A DNA stretch of 64,000 nt from contig NZ_BOVL01000018.1 of assembly GCF_019972155.1 (NCBI RefSeq), positions 45,242 to 109,241 of the forward strand, in the 5' to 3' direction. The notes beneath the pieces were generated by a model. That model made no database searches. It saw nothing but the letters and a program-made list of their open reading frames with translations, and was not told where the DNA came from. The position numbers and the translations under genes are program-made. This document shows positions 15,968 through 24,963 of the stretch, piece after piece (within the stretch, counting starts at the first letter, position 1; every line of letters starts with the position of its first letter). Source of the DNA: Bradyrhizobium sp. RD5-C2 (GTDB lineage Bacteria; Pseudomonadota; Alphaproteobacteria; Rhizobiales; Xanthobacteraceae).

Positions 15968-17470
15968 ATGAACGGGCTGTTGCCAAGGCCGAAGGCGGTG
16001 CCGACCAAACGGCTCCTCGCGCTCGGGATCGGTCTCGTCTTGTGCTTTTCGGCGATCTGCGCGTCCATTCTCTGGGAGATGGCCGGCAAGGACTATCAGC
16101 ATGCCAAGGAAGGCGCGACCAACCTCGTCGCCTCCATCGCCAGCGAGATCGATCGCAACATCGAGCTCTATGACCTGTCGCTGCAGGCCGTCGCCGACGG
16201 CGTCAGGCTGCCGGAGCTCGGCAAGATCAGCCCGGAGCTTCGCCAGGTCGTGCTGTTCGACCGTGCCGCCACCGCCAAGGATCTCGGCTCGATCCTCGTG
16301 CTGAATACGGCGGGAGACGTCACGCTCGATTCCCGGACGTTGACGCCGCGGACCGCAAATTTCGCGGATCAGGACTTCTTCCGGGTGCACCAGGCGCGAG
16401 CCGACAGCGGACTGTTCATCAGCGCTCCCTGGGTGACTCCAGACGGCGAATATCTGATCAGCCTGAGCCGCCGCATCAGCAATGACGATGGGTCCTTTGC
16501 CGGCGTCGTCGCAGGCAGCATGCGGCTCAGCTATTTCCACAATCTGTTTCGTAAGCTGAGCTTCGGCCTCGGCGACAGCATGGCGTTGTTCAACACCGAC
16601 GGCGTCATGCTGATGCGGGCACCGTTCGACATCGGCAAGATCGGGCAAAGCATCAGGGACTCACAGGTCTTCAAGCAGTTCCCGGCACGGCAATCCGGCT
16701 CCTACATGACAAAATCGCTCGTCGATCACGTCAGCCGGCTCTATGTCTTTCAGGCGGTCGGACACCATCCGCTGCTGATCGCCGAGGGCCTCGCGCTCGA
16801 CGGCATCTATGCCGACTGGTGGCAACAGCTCTGGCTGATCGGAAGCGTGGTGGCGGCGCTCTGCGGCTTCTCGATCGTTTTGATGTTCTATCTGCTGGCT
16901 GCGCTCAAGCGGCGGGCCGCCGCGGAAGGCCGGCTCGCGCACCTCGCGAACACCGATGCGCTGACCGGCCTCGCCAACCGCCGCCGCCTCGACGATACGC
17001 TTGACGTCGAATGGCGGCGTGGCATGCGCGCAAAGTCGCCGGTATCGCTTCTGATGATCGACGTCGATCATTTCAAGACCTTCAATGACACCTACGGCCA
17101 TCAAGCCGGCGACGCTGTGCTCGCCACGGTGGGACGCTGCATCGCAGCCAGCACCAAGCGCGCAACCGATCTCGGCGCGCGCTATGGCGGCGAGGAGTTT
17201 TCGGTGCTGCTGCCCGGCATCGGCAAGGCTGGCGCATTGGAGGTTGCCGAGCAGATTCGCGCGAAGCTGACTGCTGCGCGCGAATCCGAGCACGAGTTGC
17301 CGACCATCAGCATCGGATTGTCTTGCCTCGTCCCGGATCACGAACGCACATCGCGCGATCTGCTCAAGGCCGCGGACCTCGCGCTCTATCAAGCCAAGCA
17401 TGAAGGCCGCGACCGCATCATCGTCAGCCCGATCGGGTGGGATAAATCGGGCAAGCGGCAGGTCGCCTGA
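15968..17470 (+). CDS. Membrane diguanylate cyclase with periplasmic Cache-type sensor
   Basis: A 500-aa protein. TM1 (LLALGIGLVLCFSAICASILW) is near residues 16-36, a periplasmic double-Cache-like sensor spans about 40-280, TM2 lies near 287-312, and a C-terminal GGDEF domain follows. The active site reads GGEEF near residue 413, with DVDHFKTFNDTYGHQAGD for metal and substrate binding. RATD sits exactly five residues before GGEEF, so the product-inhibition I-site (RxxD) is intact. It is predicted to make c-di-GMP in response to a periplasmic signal. No EAL domain is present. It lies 171 nt after the chemoreceptor gene on the same strand. Confidence 0.92.
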   Translation: MNGLLPRPKAVPTKRLLALGIGLVLCFSAICASILWEMAGKDYQHAKEGATNLVASIASEIDRNIELYDLSLQAVADGVRLPELGKISPELRQVVLFDRAATAKDLGSILVLNTAGDVTLDSRTLTPRTANFADQDFFRVHQARADSGLFISAPWVTPDGEYLISLSRRISNDDGSFAGVVAGSMRLSYFHNLFRKLSFGLGDSMALFNTDGVMLMRAPFDIGKIGQSIRDSQVFKQFPARQSGSYMTKSLVDHVSRLYVFQAVGHHPLLIAEGLALDGIYADWWQQLWLIGSVVAALCGFSIVLMFYLLAALKRRAAAEGRLAHLANTDALTGLANRRRLDDTLDVEWRRGMRAKSPVSLLMIDVDHFKTFNDTYGHQAGDAVLATVGRCIAASTKRATDLGARYGGEEFSVLLPGIGKAGALEVAEQIRAKLTAARESEHELPTISIGLSCLVPDHERTSRDLLKAADLALYQAKHEGRDRIIVSPIGWDKSGKRQVA

Positions 17471-17514
17471 TCGAGATGGCGGCGGCGCGGTCGAACGCGC
17501 CCGCCCCCCACGGC

Positions 17515-18393
17515 TCACTCCACCGGCAACACGTCGACGGCGACGCTGAGCTTCTGCTTGCGCGCGCCGACGATGACGCCATCGACCGGCGAGACGTCGG
17601 CGAAGTCGCGGCCGATGGCGAGAATGATGTGATCGTTGGCGACCATGAGATCGTTGGTCGGATCGAACCCGACCCAGCCGAGCTCGCTGCCGCACCAGAC
17701 CGACACCCAGGCGTGGGTTGCGTCCGCGCCCTGCAGCCGCGGCTGGCCCGGCGGCGGAATGGTGCGCAGATAACCGCTGACATAGGCGGCCGGCAGACCG
17801 AGGCCGCGAAGCCCGGCGATCATCACATGGGCAAAATCCTGGCAGACGCCGTGGCGCTTTTCGAACACGTCGCGAAGCGGCGTCGAGATCACAGTCGCCT
17901 TGGGATCGTATTTGAAGTCACTGCGGATGCGGCGCATGAAATCGGCTGCACCGGCAAGGATGCCGCCGCCAGGCGAAAAACTCGCGGAAGCGTAGGCCGT
18001 CACCGGCCGCAGCACCGGCACCAGCCCGCTGGCGAAGACGTAGCCGACGGGCGAGGTTGCATCGAGGCTCAACGCTTCGAATGCGCTGTCGCGCACGTCC
18101 TCCCAAGACGGGCTCGCGGCGTCGCGGAGCGGCGGCTGCCGCACCACCGAGACCCGCGAGCGTGAATCGATCCGAAGACTGCGATGCGCGGTCTCGATCA
18201 GGACGCTTTCGGTCAGCGTGCCGAAGAAGTCGCGCCGCGCGGTGCGCTCCGCGGGCTTGGGACGTATCTCGACCGAATGGGAAACCAGCTGCTGCCCGTC
18301 GCCGGTGATCGGCTCCAGCCGCAGCGAGCAGCGCGCGAAGCTGACCTGGGTCTCGTAGCTGTAGGTCGTGACGTGACGGATGTCGTAGATCAC
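17515..18393 (-). CDS. Transglutaminase-like cysteine peptidase/amidase (short form)
   Basis: A 292-aa protein with the bacterial transglutaminase N-terminal domain (MIYDIRHVTTYSYE…, about 1-80) and a transglutaminase core. The Cys-His-Asp triad is visible as GVCQDFAHVM, ATHAWVSVW and GFDPTND. It has no signal peptide, so it is likely cytoplasmic. It is the last gene of the three-gene cassette and overlaps the ATP-grasp gene by 4 nt. In such cassettes these proteins are thought to cleave or transfer amide/peptide bonds made by the ATP-grasp partner. The actual substrate is unknown. Confidence 0.87.
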   Translation of the reverse strand: MIYDIRHVTTYSYETQVSFARCSLRLEPITGDGQQLVSHSVEIRPKPAERTARRDFFGTLTESVLIETAHRSLRIDSRSRVSVVRQPPLRDAASPSWEDVRDSAFEALSLDATSPVGYVFASGLVPVLRPVTAYASASFSPGGGILAGAADFMRRIRSDFKYDPKATVISTPLRDVFEKRHGVCQDFAHVMIAGLRGLGLPAAYVSGYLRTIPPPGQPRLQGADATHAWVSVWCGSELGWVGFDPTNDLMVANDHIILAIGRDFADVSPVDGVIVGARKQKLSVAVDVLPVE

Positions 18394-20921
18394 GCCAGCC
18401 CCGTGAGCTTCTCCGGCCGGCTAGCGTTCGGCCCGTGCGGGAAATAATGCAGCCCGACCGAGTCGGCGAGGTTGAGCAGGTCCTGCTCCAGCGCAAACAG
18501 CGTCTTGACGTCGAGACTACCGGCTTCGGCCGTCGTCAACATCGCCTCGAGCGCGACCGCGAGCCGCTGCGGCCGCTCGATCAGGCCGTGCTCCTTCAGG
18601 CTTGGCAGCGCGGCGATATGTTCGTTCAGCGCCGCGACCTGGAATGCGACCGAGCGCGGATTATAGGGGTCGAGCACGGCAAGATCGCGCACCGGCGTCA
18701 GCAGCGGCTGCACCAGATAGCGCGAGCGGTAGGTGATCTGGCAGTCGACCAGCGTCAGCAGGACGTCGAGATCCTCGTCACCGGCTTCGTCATAGGCGAA
18801 CTGGCGGGCAAAGCGGGTGGTGTTGATGGCGCGCTCGGCACGGCGGCCCATCTCGAGGAAGCGCCAGCCGGCGGCGCGGTTCATGTTCTCCTGCGCGAGG
18901 CCGGCGAAGCTTGCGAGCTCCTGCAAGGTCAGCTCGGCTGCGCTGACGACGCCGTCATCGTCGTGAACCTCGATCGCGAGGCGATCCGCCATCTCGGTGA
19001 TGACCTGCCAGGCGTCCGGCGACAGCCGCTCACGGAGCGAGGTTGCCGTGCGCTGCGCCGATCGCACCAGCGACAGCGCCGAGCCGAACTTCTCCTCGTT
19101 CTGCAACGCTTCGAGCGCGACCTTGGCGGGATTGGCGCGCGCCGTCTGCGACGCCGCGCCCCAGGTGACCAGCATGCGCTGGATGCGCTCGGCCGAATGC
19201 ATCGCCGGTGTCGGGCTGGTTGCATTCACCCGCGCCGGATCGCGCAGCGGCGTGCACAGCGCGCGGATCAGCCGAATGGTGGCCTCGGCGCGCTCGAGAT
19301 AGCGGCCGAGCCAGAACAGATTATCGGCCGCGCGGCTCGGCAGCACGCCGGCAATGCGGCGGATGCGGACGGTGTCGACCGCCGGCAGTAAGGTCGAGGT
19401 CGCAACCGCCTTGTCGGAGACCACCCAGACGTCAGCGGACACTGCGCCATCGCCCATCGACACCGCGCGCGCATCCGCGCGATCGGCAATCCGGCAGAAA
19501 CCACCGGGCAGCACGGTCCAGCCGTTCGGCGTCGCCGCCGCGAATACCCGCAGCACAAAGGGACGCGGCGCGATGCGGCCGTCCTCCCACACCGGCGTCG
19601 TGGACAGGCGCACCAGTTCCTGTCCGACGTAGTCGATGCCGCGATGGCTGATCGCATCCTTCAGGCGGTCGCGGTCCGCAGCCGACAATTCGCCCGGCAG
19701 CACCGGCCCATGGCCTGGAAAATCCGCAACGCCACGCCCATAAGCGCCTTCGATTGCGAATTCGTCGAGCCGCGACAGCACCTGCTCGCGGGCGGACTTC
19801 TGGCCGCACCACCAGGTCGCGATGTGCGGCATCATCAGGTCTTCAGAGAGCAGACGCCGGCACAGATTGGGCAGGAAGCCCAGCAGCGCCCTCGCCTCCA
19901 TCACGCCCGAGCCCGGCATGTTGGCGACCACGACGCCGCTCTTGCGCAGCACCTCGACGAGCCCGGGCACGCCGAGATAGGAGGAGGCGTCGAGCTCGAG
20001 CGGATCGAGCATATTGGAATCGACCCGACGCAGCAGCACGTCGAGCCGCTTCAATCCGGCAACGGTGCGGATATGGATGCGGTCGCCGGAGACCGCGAGG
20101 TCGTCGCCCTCGACCAGCAGGAAGCCGAGATAGCGCGCGAGCGTGGCATGCTCGAAATAGGTCTCGCTGAACGCGCCCGGCGTCAACAGGCCAATCCGCG
20201 GCTCGTCGCGATCGGCGCTGGCACGGAGTGAATCGCGGAACGCCTCGAAGAACGGCGCGACGCGCTCGACATTCATCGACTTGTAGAGGTTGGAAAAGGC
20301 GCGCGACAGCACCAGGCGGTTTTCCAGCGCATAGCCCGCGCCCGACGGCGCCTGGGTGCGGTCGCCGAGCACCCACCAGCGGCCGTCAGGCCCGCGGCCG
20401 ATGTCGGCGGCATAGAGATGCAGATAGCGGCCGCCGGGCGGCTTGATGCCGCTAACCGCGCGCAGATACTCGCTGCTGCCGGCGATCGCTGCGGCGGGAA
20501 TCGCACCCTCTGCAACGAGACGGCCGTCGCCGTAGAGATCGGCCAGCACCATTTCCAAAAGCTGGGCACGCTGCGCGACGCCGGCAGCGAGCTGCCGCCA
20601 ATCGGCCGCATCGATGATCAGCGGCAGGTGGCTGAGCGGCCAGATCCGGTCGGATGTGTCGCCGGGCGCGCGATAGGTGACGCCGGCCTCGCGCAGATGG
20701 CGGTCGGCGGAGGCGAAGCGCCGCTCGATATCGGCCGGCGACAGCCCGGCAAAGGCGTCGAAGAAGCGGGCCCAGACCGGCCGCGGCGCACCGTTCTCGG
20801 CAATGTATTCATCGGGAATGCCGGGCAACCGGACATAGTCGCGGGTCCATTGCGCCATCCGGCGCTGGCCGGGACGGGCCCTGCTCTCTTGACTGCTTCC
20901 TTGGCCACCCGATGCGGTCAT
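18390..20921 (-). CDS. Circularly permuted ATP-grasp / alpha-E domain fusion
   Basis: An 843-aa two-part protein. Residues about 60-480 form a circularly permuted ATP-grasp type 2 domain, with segments such as GRWWVLGDRTQAPSGAGYALENR, GLLTPGAFSETYFEHATLARYLG and LLRRVDSNMLDPLELD. Residues about 520-830 form the helical alpha-E domain (RAADNLFWLGRYLERAEATIRLIR…). In many bacteria the two are separate adjacent genes; here they are fused. ATP-grasp enzymes of this class are predicted to form amide bonds through acyl-phosphate intermediates. It overlaps the downstream transglutaminase gene and is 20 nt from the upstream DUF2126 gene. The product is unknown. Confidence 0.88.
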   Translation of the reverse strand: MTASGGQGSSQESRARPGQRRMAQWTRDYVRLPGIPDEYIAENGAPRPVWARFFDAFAGLSPADIERRFASADRHLREAGVTYRAPGDTSDRIWPLSHLPLIIDAADWRQLAAGVAQRAQLLEMVLADLYGDGRLVAEGAIPAAAIAGSSEYLRAVSGIKPPGGRYLHLYAADIGRGPDGRWWVLGDRTQAPSGAGYALENRLVLSRAFSNLYKSMNVERVAPFFEAFRDSLRASADRDEPRIGLLTPGAFSETYFEHATLARYLGFLLVEGDDLAVSGDRIHIRTVAGLKRLDVLLRRVDSNMLDPLELDASSYLGVPGLVEVLRKSGVVVANMPGSGVMEARALLGFLPNLCRRLLSEDLMMPHIATWWCGQKSAREQVLSRLDEFAIEGAYGRGVADFPGHGPVLPGELSAADRDRLKDAISHRGIDYVGQELVRLSTTPVWEDGRIAPRPFVLRVFAAATPNGWTVLPGGFCRIADRADARAVSMGDGAVSADVWVVSDKAVATSTLLPAVDTVRIRRIAGVLPSRAADNLFWLGRYLERAEATIRLIRALCTPLRDPARVNATSPTPAMHSAERIQRMLVTWGAASQTARANPAKVALEALQNEEKFGSALSLVRSAQRTATSLRERLSPDAWQVITEMADRLAIEVHDDDGVVSAAELTLQELASFAGLAQENMNRAAGWRFLEMGRRAERAINTTRFARQFAYDEAGDEDLDVLLTLVDCQITYRSRYLVQPLLTPVRDLAVLDPYNPRSVAFQVAALNEHIAALPSLKEHGLIERPQRLAVALEAMLTTAEAGSLDVKTLFALEQDLLNLADSVGLHYFPHGPNASRPEKLTGLA

Positions 20922-20941
20922 TGCACTTCCCCTGCACCCAA

Positions 20942-23900
20942 TTACTGCAGGAGCGGCGTCCGCAAGTCGAGGGTCAAGGGAAACTCAATTGTGCGTTCCT
21001 CTGGCGGTGGTTCTATCCTGCCGGGCGTATGCCCGTGCTCCTGGAAGCGCGCCAGCCGCCGCGCCTCGGCCTCGTAGGAATTGACCGGCTTGGTCTCGTA
21101 GTTGCGGCCGCCGGGATGGGCGACATGATAGACGCAGCCGCCGAGCGAGCGGCTGTTCCAGATATCGATCAGGTCGAACGTCAGCGGCGCGTGCACGGGG
21201 ATGGTCGGATGCAGGCCGGAGGCCGGCTGCCAGGCCTTGAAGCGCACGCCGGCAACCGCCTCGCCGGCGCGGCCGGTCTCGGTCATCGGCATCCGCCTGC
21301 CGTTACAGGTGATGACGTGGCGGCCCTCCACGAAACCCGTCGCCTTCACCTGCAACCGCTCGACCGAGGAATCGACGTAGCGCACGGTGCCGCCTGCGGT
21401 GCCTTCCTCGCCCAGCACATGCCACGGCTCGAGCGCCTGCCGCAGCTCGAGGCCGACGCCACCGTGATGGATGCGGCCGAAGGCGGGGAAGCGGAATTCG
21501 AGCTGGGCCTGATACCATTCCGGCTCGACGTCGTAGCCGAACTGCTTAAGTTCGGCGAGCACGCCGAGGAAATCCTCCCAGAGGAAGTGCGGCAGCATGA
21601 AGCGGTCATGCAGCGCGGTGCCCCAGCGTACGAACTTGCCCTGCTGCGGCTCGCGCCACAGCTTGGCGATCAGCGCCCGGATCAAGAGCTGCTGTGCCAG
21701 CGACATCCGCGGATCCGGCGGCATTTCGAGCGCACGGAATTCGACCAGGCCGAGCCGGCCGGTCGGACTGTCGGGCGAATAGAGCTTGTCGATGCAGATC
21801 TCGGCGCGATGGGTGTTGCCGGTGATATCGACCAGGATGTGCCGGAACAGGCGATCGACCAGCCACAGCGGCGCGTCCATCCCCGGCGGCGGCACATGCG
21901 ACAGCGCAATCTCCAGTTCGTAGAGTCCATCATGCCGCGCCTCGTCGATGCGCGGCGCCTGGCTGGTCGGGCCGATGAACATTCCGGAGAACAGATAGGA
22001 CAGCGACGGATGCCGCTGCCAATAGAGCACCAGGCTCTTCAACAGATCGGGCCGGCGCAGGAACGGCGAATCCTCCGGCTTGCTGCCGCCGACCACGATG
22101 TGGTTGCCGCCGCCGGTGCCGGTGTGGCGGCCGTCGATCAGGAAACGGTTGGCCCCGAGGCGCGTTTTTGCCGAGTCCTCATAGAGGCCGAGAGTGATGT
22201 CGACGGCCTCGCGCCAGCTTTGCGCGGGCTGCACGTTGATCTCGATCACGCCGGGATCCGGCGTCACCTTGATCACCTCGATCCGCGGATCGAACGGCGG
22301 CGCGTAGCCTTCGACATGGACTTGCAGCTGCAGCTGTTCGGCCGCGGCCTCGATCGCGGCGATCAGCTCGAGATAGTCCTCCACCTTCTCGATCGGCGGC
22401 ATGAAGGCGCAGAGCACGCCGTCGCGCACCTCGATCGACATCGCGGTGCGCACCGGCAGCGGCTCTTCAATGTCCTTGAGCGCCCGCGTCAGCTCCGGAT
22501 CGATTTTCCCGATCGCATCGCGTGGCGCCATCGGATCTTGCTCGATGACATACGGAAAATCCTCTGGCGGAACGTGCTCGAGCGAGCCGATCGGAAGCCG
22601 CAAGCCCAGCGGGGAATCGCCGGGGAAGAGGAACAGATGGCTGCGCCGGATCTTCCAGCGCTCGCTGCGCCAACGCGCCGGCACGCGATCGCCCAGCGGG
22701 CTCCAGCGCTGGATCGGCAGCACGTAACCCTTCGGCGTGGTCAGCCCTTCGTCGAACACCCGCGCCATCCGCGCGCGCTCTTCCGGATCGGTCAGTTTGG
22801 AATTCGCGGGGCTGACATTGGCCGGCAGGCCGGCCTCGCGCTCCAGCCAGAACGCCGTGTCCTCAAAGGCCGGCATGACGTAATCAGCCTTCAAGCCAAG
22901 CCGCGCGGCGATGCCGATTGCGATGCGCTCCGCGTCAGCGATCTCAGCCTTGCCCGGATTTTCGACTGAAGCGATCAGGTTGGCGTTCTTCCAGATCGGC
23001 TTGCCGTCCTTGCGCCAATAGAGGCCGAACGCCCAGCGCGGCAGGCTCTCGCCGGGATACCATTTGCCCTGGCCGTAATGCAGCAGGCCGCCGGGCGCGA
23101 AGCGCGTGCGCAGCTTGCGGATCAGTTCGTCGGCGAGCCCGCGCTTGGTCGGACCGACCGCGGCGACGTTCCATTCCGGCGATTCCAGATCATCGACCGA
23201 GACGAAGGTCGGCTCGCCGCCCATTGTCAGCCGCACGTCGTGCGCCTCAAGATCGGCATCGACGAGCTCGCCGACCTGGTCGAGCCGCGCCCAGGATTCA
23301 TCGGAGAAAGGTTTGGTGATGCGCGGCGCTTCGCGCACGCGCGTCACGCTCATCTCGAAGCCGAACTCGACATTGGCAGCTCCGGCGGTGCCTGATATCG
23401 GCGTGGCCGAACGGTAATGCGGCGTAGCGCAGACCGGGATATGCCCCTCGCCCGTCAGCATGCCCGAGGTGACGTCGAAGCCGATCCAGCCCGCGCCCGG
23501 CAGATAGACTTCCGCCCAGGCATGCAGATCGGTGAAATCGTTTTCGACCTCACGCGGCCCTTCGAGCGGATCGATATCCGGCCGGACCTGGATGAGATAG
23601 CCGGAGACGAAACGCGCAGCGAGCCCGAGATGGCGCAGCGCCTGGATCAGGAGCCACGCCGAGTCACGGCAGGAGCCGGAGCCCGTGGCAAGCGTCTCCT
23701 CCGCGGTCTGCACGCCGGTCTCCATGCGGACGACGTAGCCGATCTTCTTCTGCAGCTGCGCGTTCAGCTCGACAAGGAAATTGACGGTGCTGTCGGCCTT
23801 GCGCGGAATGTCCTTCAAATAAGCCGCGAGCAACGGCCCGGGCTCGTCGGTCTCAAGATAAGGCGCGAGCTCGGTGTTGAGATCGCCGGGATATTCGAAT

Positions 23901-24208
23901 GGAAAGCTCGTTGCGTAGGGCTCGACGAAAAAGTCGAACGGATTAACCACCGTCATCTGCGCGGTGAAGTCGACCTCGACCTTGAGCTCGGTGGTCTTCT
24001 CCGGAAAGACGTAGCGCGCCAGCCAATTGCCCTGCGGGTCCTGCTGCCAGTTCACGAAGTGATTTGATGGCGTGACCTTGAGCGAATAGCTCAGGATCGG
24101 CGTGCGGGTATGCGGCGCGGGCCGGAGCCGAATGGTCTGAGGCCCGAGATCGATCGGCCGGTCGTATTTGTAGTGCGTGACGTGATGCAGTGCGACGAAG
24201 ATCGACAC
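20942..24208 (-). CDS. Large transglutaminase-DUF2126 protein
   Basis: A 1088-aa protein: transglutaminase N-terminal domain (about 1-80), transglutaminase core (about 150-270, with Cys in TGSGSCRDSAWLLIQ and His in DLHAWAEVYLPGAGWIGFD), and a long DUF2126 C-terminal region (about 290-1088). The GTG at 24208 has GGAG 10 nt upstream and gives the family N-terminus (SIFVALHHVTHYKYDRP). The frame extends 45 codons further without family resemblance. It is the first gene of the cassette. The DUF2126 part is conserved in length but biochemically undefined. It has no signal peptide and is likely cytosolic. Confidence 0.88.
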   Translation of the reverse strand: MSIFVALHHVTHYKYDRPIDLGPQTIRLRPAPHTRTPILSYSLKVTPSNHFVNWQQDPQGNWLARYVFPEKTTELKVEVDFTAQMTVVNPFDFFVEPYATSFPFEYPGDLNTELAPYLETDEPGPLLAAYLKDIPRKADSTVNFLVELNAQLQKKIGYVVRMETGVQTAEETLATGSGSCRDSAWLLIQALRHLGLAARFVSGYLIQVRPDIDPLEGPREVENDFTDLHAWAEVYLPGAGWIGFDVTSGMLTGEGHIPVCATPHYRSATPISGTAGAANVEFGFEMSVTRVREAPRITKPFSDESWARLDQVGELVDADLEAHDVRLTMGGEPTFVSVDDLESPEWNVAAVGPTKRGLADELIRKLRTRFAPGGLLHYGQGKWYPGESLPRWAFGLYWRKDGKPIWKNANLIASVENPGKAEIADAERIAIGIAARLGLKADYVMPAFEDTAFWLEREAGLPANVSPANSKLTDPEERARMARVFDEGLTTPKGYVLPIQRWSPLGDRVPARWRSERWKIRRSHLFLFPGDSPLGLRLPIGSLEHVPPEDFPYVIEQDPMAPRDAIGKIDPELTRALKDIEEPLPVRTAMSIEVRDGVLCAFMPPIEKVEDYLELIAAIEAAAEQLQLQVHVEGYAPPFDPRIEVIKVTPDPGVIEINVQPAQSWREAVDITLGLYEDSAKTRLGANRFLIDGRHTGTGGGNHIVVGGSKPEDSPFLRRPDLLKSLVLYWQRHPSLSYLFSGMFIGPTSQAPRIDEARHDGLYELEIALSHVPPPGMDAPLWLVDRLFRHILVDITGNTHRAEICIDKLYSPDSPTGRLGLVEFRALEMPPDPRMSLAQQLLIRALIAKLWREPQQGKFVRWGTALHDRFMLPHFLWEDFLGVLAELKQFGYDVEPEWYQAQLEFRFPAFGRIHHGGVGLELRQALEPWHVLGEEGTAGGTVRYVDSSVERLQVKATGFVEGRHVITCNGRRMPMTETGRAGEAVAGVRFKAWQPASGLHPTIPVHAPLTFDLIDIWNSRSLGGCVYHVAHPGGRNYETKPVNSYEAEARRLARFQEHGHTPGRIEPPPEERTIEFPLTLDLRTPLLQ

Positions 24209-24308
24209 GGACCGAGGACTCCAGCAGCTTTTTTGAGCAGAACACTGGTTCCGGTATGGATCAAGCACTAACAACGGGCAGCGATTGCCCAAGCGGCGGG
24301 CTACGGGA

Positions 24309-24806
24309 CTAGCGGCCGATCGCGCCGGATACCTGCGACGCAAGTTGCTCGGCGAGCATATGATAGCCCTCGGGGGTCAAATGCACACCATCGGGCTGAT
24401 GGGGCAGTCCGTGCAGCATCCCGTTGGGAAGCATGATCACCGCGACGCCACGGGCACTGAGGCGACTTTGGATATCCGCGGTCCGGTCGGGGCTGCCCTT
24501 GCGCCGATCATTGCCGCCCGGCTGCAAGATAACCGCACGGGTCCCGTTCGGGACGGCGCGGTCCAGGCGCTGCAGCATCCCTTCCGTCGTGTCGCCATTG
24601 ATGCCGGCATTCACGACCCGGACGCTCAAACCCTTCGCCCGCAAGATCGCTTCGAGCTGCGCGGGATAGGCCTGGTTGCGCGCCACACCCTTGCCATAGG
24701 TATTGCTCGCGCCAAACGCCACGATGGTCGCGGCGTCGGCCGAACCGATACCAAGACTCAAAGCGGCTAGGAATGCGAGGCATCCAATCAACCCGCGCAC
24801 GCGCAT
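24309..24806 (-). CDS. Exported SGNH/GDSL-type hydrolase (arylesterase-like)
   Basis: A 165-aa protein with a Sec signal peptide (about residues 1-25, ending SADA). The SGNH blocks are visible: block I FGASNTYGKG with the nucleophile Ser, block II NAGINGDTT with Gly, block III PGGND with Asn, and block V DGVHLTPEGY with the Asp/His pair. It is predicted to be a periplasmic esterase, lipase or lysophospholipase. The ATG at 24806 follows a strong GGAGGGAAC Shine-Dalgarno; upstream in-frame codons run through a repeat and were discarded. The mature part is short but complete. Confidence 0.87.
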   Translation of the reverse strand: MRVRGLIGCLAFLAALSLGIGSADAATIVAFGASNTYGKGVARNQAYPAQLEAILRAKGLSVRVVNAGINGDTTEGMLQRLDRAVPNGTRAVILQPGGNDRRKGSPDRTADIQSRLSARGVAVIMLPNGMLHGLPHQPDGVHLTPEGYHMLAEQLASQVSGAIGR

Positions 24807-24837
24807 GTTCCCTCCGTTCAAATCGAAACGCCGGTCC

Positions 24838-24957
24838 GTAGCCCGGATGGAGCGAAGCGCAATCCGGGGATGTTTATCCGCGGCGAGTGTCCCGGATTTC
24901 GCGGAGCCTGTCATCGGGCGCGCATTCGCGCGACCCGTTGGCTTCATCCGCGCTACG
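24838..24957. repeat. Dispersed palindromic repeat (GTAGCCCGGAT family)
   Basis: It begins GTAGCCCGGATGGAGCGAAG… and ends …GCTTCATCCGCGCTACG, so the ends are imperfect inverted copies. This kind of element is widespread between genes in Bradyrhizobium-type genomes. It fills most of the gap between the dehydratase gene (stop at 24964) and the SGNH hydrolase gene (start at 24806), so it sits in the hydrolase promoter region. Confidence 0.7.
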
Positions 24958-24963
24958 CGAATG

